Source of the DNA: Streptomyces lydicus | GTDB taxonomy: Bacteria > Actinomycetota > Actinomycetes > Streptomycetales > Streptomycetaceae | Direction: 5' to 3' | NCBI RefSeq assembly: GCF_000717345.1 | Contig: NZ_JNZA01000040.1 | Span: forward strand, 1 to 64,000 | Length of the DNA: 64,000 bases | Shown: positions 35,970 through 44,061 of the stretch, piece after piece | Layout: the number at the start of each line of letters is the position of its first letter | How positions within the stretch are numbered: position 1 is the first letter of the stretch | Notes under the pieces: generated by a model | The model's input: only the letters and a program-made list of their open reading frames with translations | The model's database searches: none | Told to the model about the DNA's origin: nothing | Made by a program: the position numbers and the translations under genes

Positions 35970-36740
35970 ATGAGCATGGCAACGACCGCGTCCGCCACCG
36001 TCCCCGCTCCCACCGCCGCAGCCGACTCCGGCTACACCGCGCGGATCGCCGACACCGTCGAGCAGATCCGGGCCGCCCAGCGGCTGCGCCACCAGGTCTT
36101 CGCCGGTGAGATGGGCGCGACCCTGCACACCCCGCTGGCCGGCCACGACATCGACGCCGTCGACGCGCTCGCCGACCACCTCGTCGTCACCCGTACCGCG
36201 ACCGGCGAGGTCGTCGGTACCTACCGGCTGCTGCCGCCCGGCCGCAGTCCCCGGCTCTACTCCGACGGCGAGTTCGACCTCGGCGCGCTGGCGCCGCTGC
36301 GGCCCTCGCTCATCGAGGCCGGCCGGTCGTGTGTCCACCCCGACCACCGCGGCGGCGCGGTGATGACGCAGATGTGGGCCGCGCTGGCCCGTTACACGCT
36401 GCTCTCCGGCCACCGCTATCTGGCCGGCTGCGCCTCCGTTCCGCTCGCCGACGGGGGCACCGCCGCCGCCCATGCCTGGGCACTGGGCCGCACCCGTTAC
36501 GCCGCCCCGCCCGAGCTCAAGGTCACCCCGCACCGCCCCTGGCAGTGCACCGTCCCCGTGCCCGAGCGGCCCAGCGCCGCCCAGCTGCCGCCGCTGCTGC
36601 GCGGCTACCTGCGGATCGGCGCGGTCATCTGCGGCGCGCCCGCCCACGACCCCGAGTTCGACGTCGCCGACTTCTTCGTCGTCCTGGACATGGAACGGCT
36701 CGGCGACCGCTACCGGCGCTATTTCCTGGGGGAGCGGTGA
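35970..36740 (+). CDS. OlsB-like N-acyltransferase (GNAT-type hemolysin fold)
   Basis: A 256-residue protein of the ornithine-acyl-ACP acyltransferase type: AQRLRHQVFAGEMGA near residue 35, DHLVVTRTATGEVVGTYRLL, LIEAGRSCVHPDHRGGAVMTQMW, YLAGCASVP. It would N-acylate ornithine or a related amine to make lyso-ornithine lipid. The next gene, a PlsC-like O-acyltransferase, overlaps by 4 bp and would complete the lipid. The start ATG is at 35970, and GGAGCG at 35959-35964 serves as a weak ribosome site. Confidence 0.87.
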   Translation: MSMATTASATVPAPTAAADSGYTARIADTVEQIRAAQRLRHQVFAGEMGATLHTPLAGHDIDAVDALADHLVVTRTATGEVVGTYRLLPPGRSPRLYSDGEFDLGALAPLRPSLIEAGRSCVHPDHRGGAVMTQMWAALARYTLLSGHRYLAGCASVPLADGGTAAAHAWALGRTRYAAPPELKVTPHRPWQCTVPVPERPSAAQLPPLLRGYLRIGAVICGAPAHDPEFDVADFFVVLDMERLGDRYRRYFLGER

Positions 36741-37603
36741 ACGGCCCCTGGGACGTCCGGTCCGACTGCACCCCGGGCTGCGCCGCGCACGCGCTGCCGC
36801 CGCTGCCGGCGGCCGGTGCCGTCCGGCGCTCCGCCGTCTTCGCGTACCGGGTGCGCCGCGCGCTCACGGACGGCGCGCGGCTGGCCGAACCGCCGCGGCT
36901 GCGGGACCGTGCGGGCGCGCTGCTCGACGCGTTGGGCATCCGCCTCGACGGTCCCGCGCCCGGGGCCGGTGCGCTCACCTGCCCGGCCGGCGGGCCCGGC
37001 ACCCTGCTCGTCGTCAACCACATCTCCTGGCTCGACATCCCGGCCCTGCTCGCGGTGGAACCGGTCACCCTGCTCGCCAAGCGTGAGGTGGGTGGCTGGC
37101 CGGTCGTCGGCGGGCTGGCCCGCAGAGCCGGTACGCACTTCATCGACCGTACGAACCCGAGACAACTTCCTTGTATCGTCCGGGAGTTGGCCGAGCTTCT
37201 GGGGTCCGGGCGTTCGGTGGCGGTCTTCCCGCAGGCCACCACCTGGTGCACCGCCGACCGGGGCGCCTTCCGTCGGGCCACCTTCCAGGCCGCCCTCGAC
37301 GCGGGCGCGCCGGTGCGGCCGGTGACCGTCGCGTACAGCCAGCAGGGCCTGCCGAGCACGGTGGCGGCCTTCTGCGGCGAGGACACCTTCCTCGCCTCGC
37401 TGCGCCGGGTGCTGGCCGCCCGCGCGCTGAGCGTGCGCGTCACCGCGCATCCGGCGCTGACCACCGCGGGGCGGGACCCGGGCCTGGACCGGCGGGAGCT
37501 GGCGGCGCGGGCGGCTCGGGCGGTGCTGGGCGGCCGGCCGGCGGGAGGCGTGCCGGCGGGGCCGGTGGCGGCACCCGTACGGGATGCCCCGGCCCATGTT
37601 TGA
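36737..37603 (+). CDS. PlsC-like 1-acylglycerol-3-phosphate/lyso-lipid O-acyltransferase
   Basis: A 288-residue acyltransferase. The HX4D motif is NHISWLD near residue 95, then GTHFIDRT. The third motif reads FPQATTW where the family usually has FPEGTR, a change at the acceptor-binding glutamate. The GTG start overlaps the OlsB-like gene (GTGA). Together they suggest ornithine-lipid synthesis (OlsA role). The C-terminal tail is Pro/Ala-rich and overlaps the DedA gene. Confidence 0.88.
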   Translation: MNGPWDVRSDCTPGCAAHALPPLPAAGAVRRSAVFAYRVRRALTDGARLAEPPRLRDRAGALLDALGIRLDGPAPGAGALTCPAGGPGTLLVVNHISWLDIPALLAVEPVTLLAKREVGGWPVVGGLARRAGTHFIDRTNPRQLPCIVRELAELLGSGRSVAVFPQATTWCTADRGAFRRATFQAALDAGAPVRPVTVAYSQQGLPSTVAAFCGEDTFLASLRRVLAARALSVRVTAHPALTTAGRDPGLDRRELAARAARAVLGGRPAGGVPAGPVAAPVRDAPAHV

Positions 37604-38231
37604 CGAGCTGGACCAGCTCGCCGGCCCGCTGCAAGGACTGCTCGGCTCGCCCTGGTTGTGGCTCGTGGTGCTGCTGGTGTCCGGCCTCGACGCGCTGCTG
37701 CCGTTCATGCCGAGCGAGACCACCGTGCTGCTGGTCGCCGTGCTCATCGGCCCCGACCTGCCGCTGCTCGCCCTGCTGGCGGGCGTCGCCGCGGCCGGGG
37801 CACTGGCCGGCGACTGCCTGGGCTACGCCGTGGGCCGGTACGCGGGCCCGCGGGCGACCGCCCGGCTGCTGCGCGGTGAACGGGGCCGGGCCCGGCACCT
37901 CAGGGCCCGCGCCGCGGTCGAGCGGCACGCCGCGCTGCTCGTCATCGCCGGCCGCTTCGTGCCCGGTGGCCGGGTGGTCTCCGCCCTGTCCACCGGGAGC
38001 GTCCGTTTTCCGCTGCGCCGCTTCGTCCTGCTGGACGCGGTGGGCGCGGGGCTGTGGGCGCTGTGCAGCACGGCCCTCGGCGGCCTGGGCGGCGCGGCGC
38101 TCACCGACTCCCCGGCCGCGGGGATGCTGCTGGCCTCCGGCACGGGGCTGCTGGTGGCCTGCGGGGTGGGCTGGCTGTACCGGCGGGCGCCGGGCGCCCT
38201 CCCGCTCCGGGAGGAACGGGAGGGCGCCTGA
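37584..38231 (+). CDS. DedA-family membrane protein
   Basis: A 215-residue DedA protein: LDALLPFMPSETTVLLVAVL near the N-terminus, GDCLGYAVGRYAG, RFVPGGRVVSALSTGSVRFP with the conserved Arg/Gly motif, and several transmembrane helices. DedA proteins act in phospholipid (C55-P or PE) flipping and membrane homeostasis, which fits an operon of lipid acyltransferases. The start ATG 37584 overlaps plsC by 20 bp. An in-frame ATG at 37596 is the alternative. Confidence 0.9.
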   Translation: MPRPMFDELDQLAGPLQGLLGSPWLWLVVLLVSGLDALLPFMPSETTVLLVAVLIGPDLPLLALLAGVAAAGALAGDCLGYAVGRYAGPRATARLLRGERGRARHLRARAAVERHAALLVIAGRFVPGGRVVSALSTGSVRFPLRRFVLLDAVGAGLWALCSTALGGLGGAALTDSPAAGMLLASGTGLLVACGVGWLYRRAPGALPLREEREGA

Positions 38232-38243
38232 GGGCGTCCGGTC

Positions 38244-38864
38244 TCAGGTGCTCGGCACGTACTTGTAGCCGACCCGGCGCACCGTCACGATCGACCCGCG
38301 GTGCTCCACGCCCAACTTGCGGCGCAGCCGGGCGACATGGACGTCGACGGTGCGGCCGTCGCCGACGTGCCCGTAGCCCCACACCGTGGTCACGAGCTGG
38401 TCGCGGGTGTGCACCCGGTGCGGATGCGCGACCAGATGGGCCAGCAGCTCGAACTCCAGGTACGTCAGGTCGAGCGGTCGGTCCTGGACCCGTGCGGTGC
38501 GCTGCTCGGGGTCGATCCGGACGATCGCGTCGCCGGTCGGTGCGGGCACCGCCGGCTCGGCGGCCGGCTGGACGGCGGCCTGCTCGGCCGGCACCAGCAC
38601 GAGGTAGCCGACCATCGGCGGCTGGCCGGGCAGCGCGGGCAGGCTGTGCTGCGGCGCCGGGATCCATGTCGCGCCGGAGTCCAGCAGTTCGGCGACCGGT
38701 GGGGCCCCGTGGCGTGCGGCGCCGCCACCCGGCGCGGCGCCGGGGGAGTGCGGGGCCTCGTCGGGCGCCACGGCACGCAGCCGGTGACGGTGCGGGGGCG
38801 GGGTGGTGAGGGGGGAAACGGGAGCCGTCGCGGAACCGGCAGCGAGGGTACGGACGTTCGTCAT
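38244..38864 (-). CDS. receiver-less OmpR-type winged-helix regulator
   Basis: A 206-residue protein. Residues about 1-110 are Pro/Ala-rich with no receiver aspartate pattern. Residues about 115-203 form a Trans_reg_C winged helix (LDLTYLEFELLAHLVAHPHR, VHTRDQLVTTVWGYG, GRTVDVHVARLRRKLG, TVRRVGYKYVP). It can bind DNA as an OmpR output domain but cannot be phosphorylated in the usual way. The N-terminal VGYLVLVPAEQAA may be a remnant fold. It converges on the DedA operon. Confidence 0.88.
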   Translation of the reverse strand: MTNVRTLAAGSATAPVSPLTTPPPHRHRLRAVAPDEAPHSPGAAPGGGAARHGAPPVAELLDSGATWIPAPQHSLPALPGQPPMVGYLVLVPAEQAAVQPAAEPAVPAPTGDAIVRIDPEQRTARVQDRPLDLTYLEFELLAHLVAHPHRVHTRDQLVTTVWGYGHVGDGRTVDVHVARLRRKLGVEHRGSIVTVRRVGYKYVPST

Positions 38865-38970
38865 CGGGAGTCAGCTCTTTCGCGCAGAAGGGGCGTCGGG
38901 GACGTCGTGCGCGCGGGCTGGGCTGGAGACGCCGGTCAGCGGCGTCGGAGAGGCATGTGCGGGCCCGCGC

Positions 38971-39075
38971 TCAGTGCGCGCGGCAACACAGACGGTCGAA
39001 AGCGTGCGCCTGCCGGGACGGCCAGAAAGGCTCGAGGTCGCTGCGACCTGTCGCGGTGTCGGTAAGGCTGGCCAT
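38971..39075 (-). CDS. small ORF, possible leader peptide
   Basis: A 34-codon ORF (MASLTDTATGRSDLEPFW, then PSRQAHAFDRLCCRAH) ahead of the winged-helix regulator gene on the same strand, 106 bp before that gene starts. Codon use is mixed. There is no Shine-Dalgarno, and an in-frame GTG two codons upstream follows an AT-rich TTCAATA, as in leaderless transcripts. The Cys-Cys-Arg near the end is reminiscent of regulatory leader peptides, but I do not recognise the family. Confidence 0.4.
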   Translation of the reverse strand: MASLTDTATGRSDLEPFWPSRQAHAFDRLCCRAH

Positions 39076-39223
39076 GGCCACTATTGAACCAGACAGTCGG
39101 TGATCTGTCCCTCGTGCGGGTGGCGGTGTGACGCGATTCGGCCCTCCCATGCCCGGACGGGCGGCGGGACAAGGGCTGATCCGCCTCCGACTCGGCTTGC
39201 GCGCACCGGAGTTGAGGTGCGGG

Positions 39224-39252
39224 GCCGGCCGTCCAAGGGGTGGACGGTGGCC
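39224..39252. terminator. hairpin after rhomboid-like gene
   Basis: GGCCGGCCGTCCA pairs imperfectly with TGGACGGTGGCC around AGGGG, about 16 bp past the stop of the leftward gene at 39268. Confidence 0.5.
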
Positions 39253-39267
39253 GGAATCGTGCGGTGG

Positions 39268-39876
39268 TCAGCCCGCTCCTGTCGCCGGCATCCCGCGGCC
39301 CATGGCCATCCCGAGCGCGAGCGCCGCCAGATGCCCGGCGTCGGTGAAGGTCCGTGCGCGGCGCAGCACCGGATACGTGCTCAGGGCCAGCAGCCCGGCG
39401 GTCGCGGTGGCCCGCGCGCCGCGGCGGGGCAGCGTCACGGCGAGGGCGCCGAGTGTGGCGTGGAGGCCGTAGCTGGCCCCGACATCGACGGCCCGGGCGG
39501 TGGCGTCCGGCGGGGCCGTGCGCACCCGGCCGCGCAGGCCCGCGTACACCAGCAGGCTGGCGCCGGTGTGGCCGGCCGCGAACACCCCGGCCGCGCGGGG
39601 CGCGCCCCAGCGTGCCTCGGCCGAGCCGAGCGCGGCGAGCAGCGCGGCGCCGTACGGCACCGTCAGCGGGCGCTCGACGAACGCCGCGCTGGTGAGGAGC
39701 GTCGCCCACCGGCCGGCCCGCAGATTGGCGACGTTGGTGGAGTGCGCGCGCAGCAGTTCCGTGCGGCGCCCGGCCGGCAGCCGCGCGGTGGCGTACGCGC
39801 CGAGCTGCACCGCGCCGACGTACAGCGGCGCGACCCAGGGCAGCCGGGGTTTCCTCGGGTGGCGGTGCGGGGGCAT
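39268..39876 (-). CDS. rhomboid-like membrane protein
   Basis: A 202-residue integral membrane protein with about six hydrophobic segments. FAAGHTGASLLVYAGLRG and DVGASYGLHATLGALAV resemble the rhomboid core (a GASx-type motif with Tyr replacing the usual Gly, and the HAT/LGAL helix), but the standard GxSG serine motif is not clear. It is probably an inactive or divergent rhomboid-fold protein. It lies 111 bp downstream of glnII, separated from it by a terminator. Confidence 0.75.
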   Translation of the reverse strand: MPPHRHPRKPRLPWVAPLYVGAVQLGAYATARLPAGRRTELLRAHSTNVANLRAGRWATLLTSAAFVERPLTVPYGAALLAALGSAEARWGAPRAAGVFAAGHTGASLLVYAGLRGRVRTAPPDATARAVDVGASYGLHATLGALAVTLPRRGARATATAGLLALSTYPVLRRARTFTDAGHLAALALGMAMGRGMPATGAG

Positions 39877-39940
39877 GCCGCCAGTGTGCCGGTCGGCACG
39901 GGCAACCGCCGCCGGTCCGGCCCGCGCAGGGCACGCGAAA

Positions 39941-39966
39941 GGGGCCGGACCCGCCGGTCCGGCCCC
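39941..39966. terminator. terminator after glnII
   Basis: GGGGCCGGACC pairs with GGTCCGGCCCC around CGCC, about 22 bp past the glnII stop. Confidence 0.85.
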
Positions 39967-39987
39967 TCAGGCGTGCTGCTGCCCGCC

Positions 39988-41010
39988 TCAGATCTGCTCG
40001 CGCCGCGCCAGCTCCGTGCAGCAGGTGTCCACGATCAGCCGGGTGACCACGTACGGGTCGACGTTGGCGTTGGGCCGGCGGTCCTCGATGTAGCCCTTCT
40101 TCTCGACCTCGACCTGCCAGGGGATGCGCACCGAGGCACCGCGGTCGGAGGCGCCGTAGCTGTACGCGTCCCAGGGCGCGGTCTCGTGCGCGCCGGTCAG
40201 CCGGTCCTCGATGCCGGTGCCGTACTGGCGGACGTGCTCCAGCGGCTTGCCGTCCGCGCCCAGCGCCTCGCAGGCGGTGATGATCGCGTCGTAGCCCTCA
40301 CGCATCGCGCGGGTGGAGAAGTTGGTGTGCGCGCCCGCGCCGTTCCAGTCGCCCTTGGCCGGCTTGGCGTCCAGCGACGCGGTGACGCCGTACTCCTCGG
40401 CCGTGCGGTGCAGCAGCCAGCGCGCCACCCACATGTGGTCGGAGACCTCCAGCGGCGGCAGCGCGCCCACCTGGAACTCCCACTGGCCGGGCATGACCTC
40501 GGCGTTGATGCCGGACAGGCCGAGGCCGGCGGCCAGGCACAGGTCGAGGTGCTTCTCGACGATCTCGCGGCCGAAGATCGCGTCCGCGCCCACGCCGCAG
40601 TAGTAGTCGGCCTGCGGTGCCGGGAAGCCGCCGCCCTCGGGGAAGCCGAGCGGGCGGTCGCCCTTGAGGAAGGTGTACTCCTGCTCGATGCCGAAGATCG
40701 GCTCCTGGCCGGCGAACTTCTCCTCCACCGGGCGCAGCAGCGCGCGGGTGTTGGAGGCGTGCGGCGTCAGGTCGGTGTTGAGCACCTCGCACAGCACCAG
40801 CAGGTGGTCGCCGCCGCGGATCGGGTCGGGGCAGCTGAAGACCGGTTCGAGGACGAGGTCCGAGGAGTGGCCTTCGGCCTGGTTGGTGCTGGACCCGTCG
40901 AAGCCCCACCGGGGGAGCTTGCTGCCGTCCGTCAGGATCTTGGTCTTGGAACGGAGCTTGGCGGTCGGCTGCGTGCCGTCGATCCAGATGTACTCGGCCT
41001 TGATGCTCAC
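39988..41010 (-). CDS. glnII: glutamine synthetase type II
   Basis: A 340-residue eukaryote-type GS-II. It has KAEYIWIDGTQPTAKLRSKT at the start, WGFDGSSTNQA, FGIEQEYTFLKGDRPLGFP, GINAEVMPGQWEFQVG, KGDWNGAGAHTNFST and GASVRIPWQVE. It makes glutamine from glutamate and ammonia with ATP. The fold has no adenylylation tyrosine, so GlnE does not control it. The GTG start at 41010 gives the standard N-terminus. A GlnR-like array lies 70-107 bp upstream, which fits nitrogen-dependent transcription. Confidence 0.96.
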   Translation of the reverse strand: MSIKAEYIWIDGTQPTAKLRSKTKILTDGSKLPRWGFDGSSTNQAEGHSSDLVLEPVFSCPDPIRGGDHLLVLCEVLNTDLTPHASNTRALLRPVEEKFAGQEPIFGIEQEYTFLKGDRPLGFPEGGGFPAPQADYYCGVGADAIFGREIVEKHLDLCLAAGLGLSGINAEVMPGQWEFQVGALPPLEVSDHMWVARWLLHRTAEEYGVTASLDAKPAKGDWNGAGAHTNFSTRAMREGYDAIITACEALGADGKPLEHVRQYGTGIEDRLTGAHETAPWDAYSYGASDRGASVRIPWQVEVEKKGYIEDRRPNANVDPYVVTRLIVDTCCTELARREQI

Positions 41011-41078
41011 GGGGGTCCTCTTATACGGGTAGGTGCGGGTACGCGTGCGGGCGTACGTTCGCACTCTGGCAAGGGGCC

Positions 41079-41116
41079 ATTTCCCGTCCGTTGCTCTTTT
41101 GTGAACCGCAGGTTAC
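41079..41116 (-). promoter_or_regulatory. GlnR-type operator of glnII
   Basis: Reading on the minus strand, four 5-bp half-sites, GTAAC, TTCAC, GCAAC and GAAAT, are each separated by exactly 6 bp, as in the published gTnAc-n6-GaAAc double box. The third and fourth differ by one base each from consensus and the second is weak. The spacing matches that of the glnA operator at 62355-62392. Confidence 0.75.
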
Positions 41117-41227
41117 TCAGCCGGACATCCCGCCATTTCGAAGGTCAACAGTCCTGTTTACCCGGGATTGCCCCCTCGCGTGCGGGGCGGTATGCCCCGC
41201 TTCGCCCCTTGCTGTGTGGCGGACGAC

Positions 41228-42370
41228 TCACCCGTGCAGCTTCAGCAGCCCCTCGAACCCCAGGTGCTCCACCCGCCGCATCAGCTCCCGGTGGCCGATT
41301 CCCATCGCCTCCGCCGCGTGCCCCACCTGCCAGTCGTGCGCGGCCAGCCGGTGCAGCACATGGCCGCGCCGGACCTGTTTGTCGGTCAGCCGGAACGTCT
41401 TGAGGTAGACCACCCTCCCCTTGCCGTCCGTGATCATCTCCCCGATGTGCTGCGGGCGGTGCAGCGCGAACGGCGGCAGGAAGCGCGACAGCCGGAACCG
41501 CCCCATCCGGTACACCTGCCGCACGTCGTAGGACGCGTCCAGCCAGGAGTCCGCCATCAGTCCGGCGTGCTGCGCCGCCCACTCCGCCGCCCGCCGCTCG
41601 GCGGCCGACCGCAGCTCCGCGAGCGAGCCGATGTACGCGTCGGGCAGCCGCACCGGGTCCTCGCGCACCGGCCCGCCGTAGAGGGCGTACTGGTACATCA
41701 GCTCCCCGTACAGGTCCTGCAGCAGGGAGGGGTGCAGCGCCCGGTAGTCGTCCGGATGCGGCACCACGAACGCGGCGGCCGGCGCGTCGGCGACGTACAC
41801 CAGCACCCCGCACTGCCCCGGATGGATCTCGAAGACCCGCAGCGCGTCGTCGAGTCCGGGCACCGCCTCGCCCCGGTACGCCCGCTCCGCGCGCGGCGAG
41901 AGCCCCTCGCGCACCGCACGCCGGGTCCACTCCTCCCACACCGTCGACGGGCCGCCGAAGTGCAGCGCCAGATAGCCGTCGAGCGCGAGGTGGAGCGGCA
42001 GGAAGCGCAGCGTGCCCGAAGCGCCGCCGGACGGCCGTCCCTTGTCGCGCGCCCGCTGGGCCGGCTTGCGGGGGAAGTGCAGCGGTGCACAAACCACCGG
42101 GCCGCGCCCGTCGCCGAGCTGCGAGCCGTACGCGGCGGCGGGCGACCCGTCACCCGTCCAGTCCGCCACGAAGCCGTGGGGCACGTACGTGCTGCAGTAC
42201 GTGCCCTTGCCGGACCGCACCGTCACCGGCCCGGCCGGCTCGTCCCGGTACACCTCGCGGTGCAGCCGCAGATCGGTCACCGGCTCCGCGCGCACCAGGG
42301 GGACCAGCCGGACCGCGCCCCACACCTGCCCCGGGCAGGCCCGCAGCCCGCTCAGATCCAGCCCGCTCAT
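41228..42370 (-). CDS. ARPP-2-like protein with C-terminal helix-turn-helix
   Basis: A 380-residue protein. The N-terminal and central part (ACPGQVWGAVRLVPLVRAEP, TYVPHGFVADWT, FLPLHLALDGYLALHFGGPS, IHPGQCGVLVYVADAPAAAF) resembles the ARPP domains described beside ADP-ribosylglycohydrolase and rhodanese-phosphatase genes. The last 60 residues (TDKQVRRGHVLHRLAAHDWQ, VGHAAEAMGIGHRELMRRVE) form a Fis-like HTH. The start overlaps the vWA gene by 4 bp, so the pair is an operon and probably a functional unit. Its function is unknown. Confidence 0.7.
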   Translation of the reverse strand: MSGLDLSGLRACPGQVWGAVRLVPLVRAEPVTDLRLHREVYRDEPAGPVTVRSGKGTYCSTYVPHGFVADWTGDGSPAAAYGSQLGDGRGPVVCAPLHFPRKPAQRARDKGRPSGGASGTLRFLPLHLALDGYLALHFGGPSTVWEEWTRRAVREGLSPRAERAYRGEAVPGLDDALRVFEIHPGQCGVLVYVADAPAAAFVVPHPDDYRALHPSLLQDLYGELMYQYALYGGPVREDPVRLPDAYIGSLAELRSAAERRAAEWAAQHAGLMADSWLDASYDVRQVYRMGRFRLSRFLPPFALHRPQHIGEMITDGKGRVVYLKTFRLTDKQVRRGHVLHRLAAHDWQVGHAAEAMGIGHRELMRRVEHLGFEGLLKLHG

Positions 42371-43848
42371 CCCGCGCCCCCCTCCCGGACCGTCGCCCCG
42401 TGCTCCCCGGACGCCCCGTGGTCGCCGCGCACGAACTGCCGCACCCGGTCGTCCAGATGGGCCCGCAGCTCCGCGAGCCCCGTCCGCCCCTCCGCGAACC
42501 GCGCCAGCTGCACCAGCGCCGGCAGGTCCTCCGCATCGCGCACCCCGGCCGTCGGCACCTCGGCGGACAGCCGGCGCACCGCGAAGTTCTCCGCGTCGTA
42601 CACCGGGTTCAGATGCACCACCGAGGTGCGGCCCTCCCGGTCGAGCCGGGTCCGCCACACCCTGAGCACCTCACCGGCCAGGCCGGGCGGCGCGTTGTCC
42701 CAGCCGTCCGAGACGATCACCAGCCGCTCGGGCGCGTACTCCAGCGCGTCCAGCAGCCGCATGCCCAGCGGGGTCGGCCCGTACGGGTAGGCCAGCAGCG
42801 GATCCCGCCGCCCCGACGTCCAGAGCGGACGGTACGAGCCGGCCAGCTCCGCCAGCAGGAAGTGGCAGGCCAGCGCGGTCGCCAGCGGACGGCGCCGCTT
42901 CTGCCGGGAACCGGTGGTGGAGAAGCTGTCGTCCAGCACGGCCGCCACCCGGCCCCAGGTCCCGGCCCGCGCCCCCGCCGTACGCCGCGCCGCCGCCCGC
43001 AGCGCACCGGTCAGCTCCGCGCGCCGCGCCACCCGGTCGTCGAGCGGCAGCCCCAGCACGTACGCGGCGAGCCGGGTCAGCGGCAGGCGCGCCGGATCGA
43101 GGTCCACCTCGGCCCGTGTCGTACGCGCCGACTCCTGCACCCGCAGCCGCTCCAGCCGCGTCATCCGCGGGGCGATGCGCTCCAGGAAGGCCCGCCGGCC
43201 GATGCCGTGCGCCGCCGCGAAGCCCTCGGCGACGGTGAACGACAGCTCGTAGACCGCCTTCTGCTCGTAGTGCGCCCGGCGCCAGGCGTCCAGCAGCGGC
43301 GTGGTGAAGTGCTTGCGGCGGCCCGGCGCGAACAGGAAGTCGCCCAGCTCGCCGGCGCGCTGCGGCTCCCCGTCCAGCCGCAGATGGGCGTGGCGCGCCG
43401 CGCACTTGAGGCCGGCGCGGTACTTCACCGCGTCCAGCGCCGGGTCCGGCCGCGCCGCGCACCAGTCACGCATGATCGCGCGGGTCCGGCGGTTGTTGAC
43501 CTTCGCCGCGCGCAGCGCGCGGAACAGGCGGTAGACCCGGGGTGCGGGCAGCCGCGCCAGCCGGGCCGCGATCAGCTGCCCCTCGGTGCGCCGCTCCTCG
43601 TCCGTCGCCTCGCCCGCGGTCTCCAGCAGCCGCCGCACGATCAGCGCCGCGTTGTGGTCGTTGATGTCCAGTGCGAGCGCGGCGGCGTACAGGGGGCGGT
43701 AGTTGACCCGTACGTACGCGTGCAGGAAGTCCAGCGAGAGCCGCTGCCCGTCCGCGTCGGAGTGGAATTCGCGCTGCCCGGTGGCGGTGATCGCGGCATG
43801 GACGAACAGCAGCACGTCCTCGGCCGCCACCAGATCCTGCCTCGTCAC
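42367..43848 (-). CDS. TROVE/vWA-like protein
   Basis: A 493-residue protein. Residues 1-290 are helical repeats (VNNRRTRAIMRDWCAARPD, RRKHFTTPLLDAWRRAHYEQ) that look TROVE/HEAT-like. Residues 300-440 form a vWA domain with MIDAS DDSFS (Asp306, Ser308, Ser310) and LVIVSDGWDN. Ro60/Rsr proteins have the same layout, but this is similarity of pattern only. The GTG at 43848 follows GGGGAGG by 5 nt. It is the first gene of the two-gene leftward operon with the ARPP-like protein. Confidence 0.72.
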   Translation of the reverse strand: MTRQDLVAAEDVLLFVHAAITATGQREFHSDADGQRLSLDFLHAYVRVNYRPLYAAALALDINDHNAALIVRRLLETAGEATDEERRTEGQLIAARLARLPAPRVYRLFRALRAAKVNNRRTRAIMRDWCAARPDPALDAVKYRAGLKCAARHAHLRLDGEPQRAGELGDFLFAPGRRKHFTTPLLDAWRRAHYEQKAVYELSFTVAEGFAAAHGIGRRAFLERIAPRMTRLERLRVQESARTTRAEVDLDPARLPLTRLAAYVLGLPLDDRVARRAELTGALRAAARRTAGARAGTWGRVAAVLDDSFSTTGSRQKRRRPLATALACHFLLAELAGSYRPLWTSGRRDPLLAYPYGPTPLGMRLLDALEYAPERLVIVSDGWDNAPPGLAGEVLRVWRTRLDREGRTSVVHLNPVYDAENFAVRRLSAEVPTAGVRDAEDLPALVQLARFAEGRTGLAELRAHLDDRVRQFVRGDHGASGEHGATVREGGAG

Positions 43849-44061
43849 CCCGTCCTCCCCGTAGCCGCGGTGCCGGCCGGGGAATGGGGGCGCGAACAGC
43901 GAATCGTTGCTTTGCAGAGCAGGTCCGGAAGTCGCGCCGGAGTCCCGCGGCCGGCGGGGGAAACGTAACACCGGCCGGGCGGACGGGGCATACGGATTAC
44001 CCGCCCGGCCCGCGGCGGGCGGCTGCCCCGCGCGCGGCGCGCCCCGCGAGACACTGACCGC

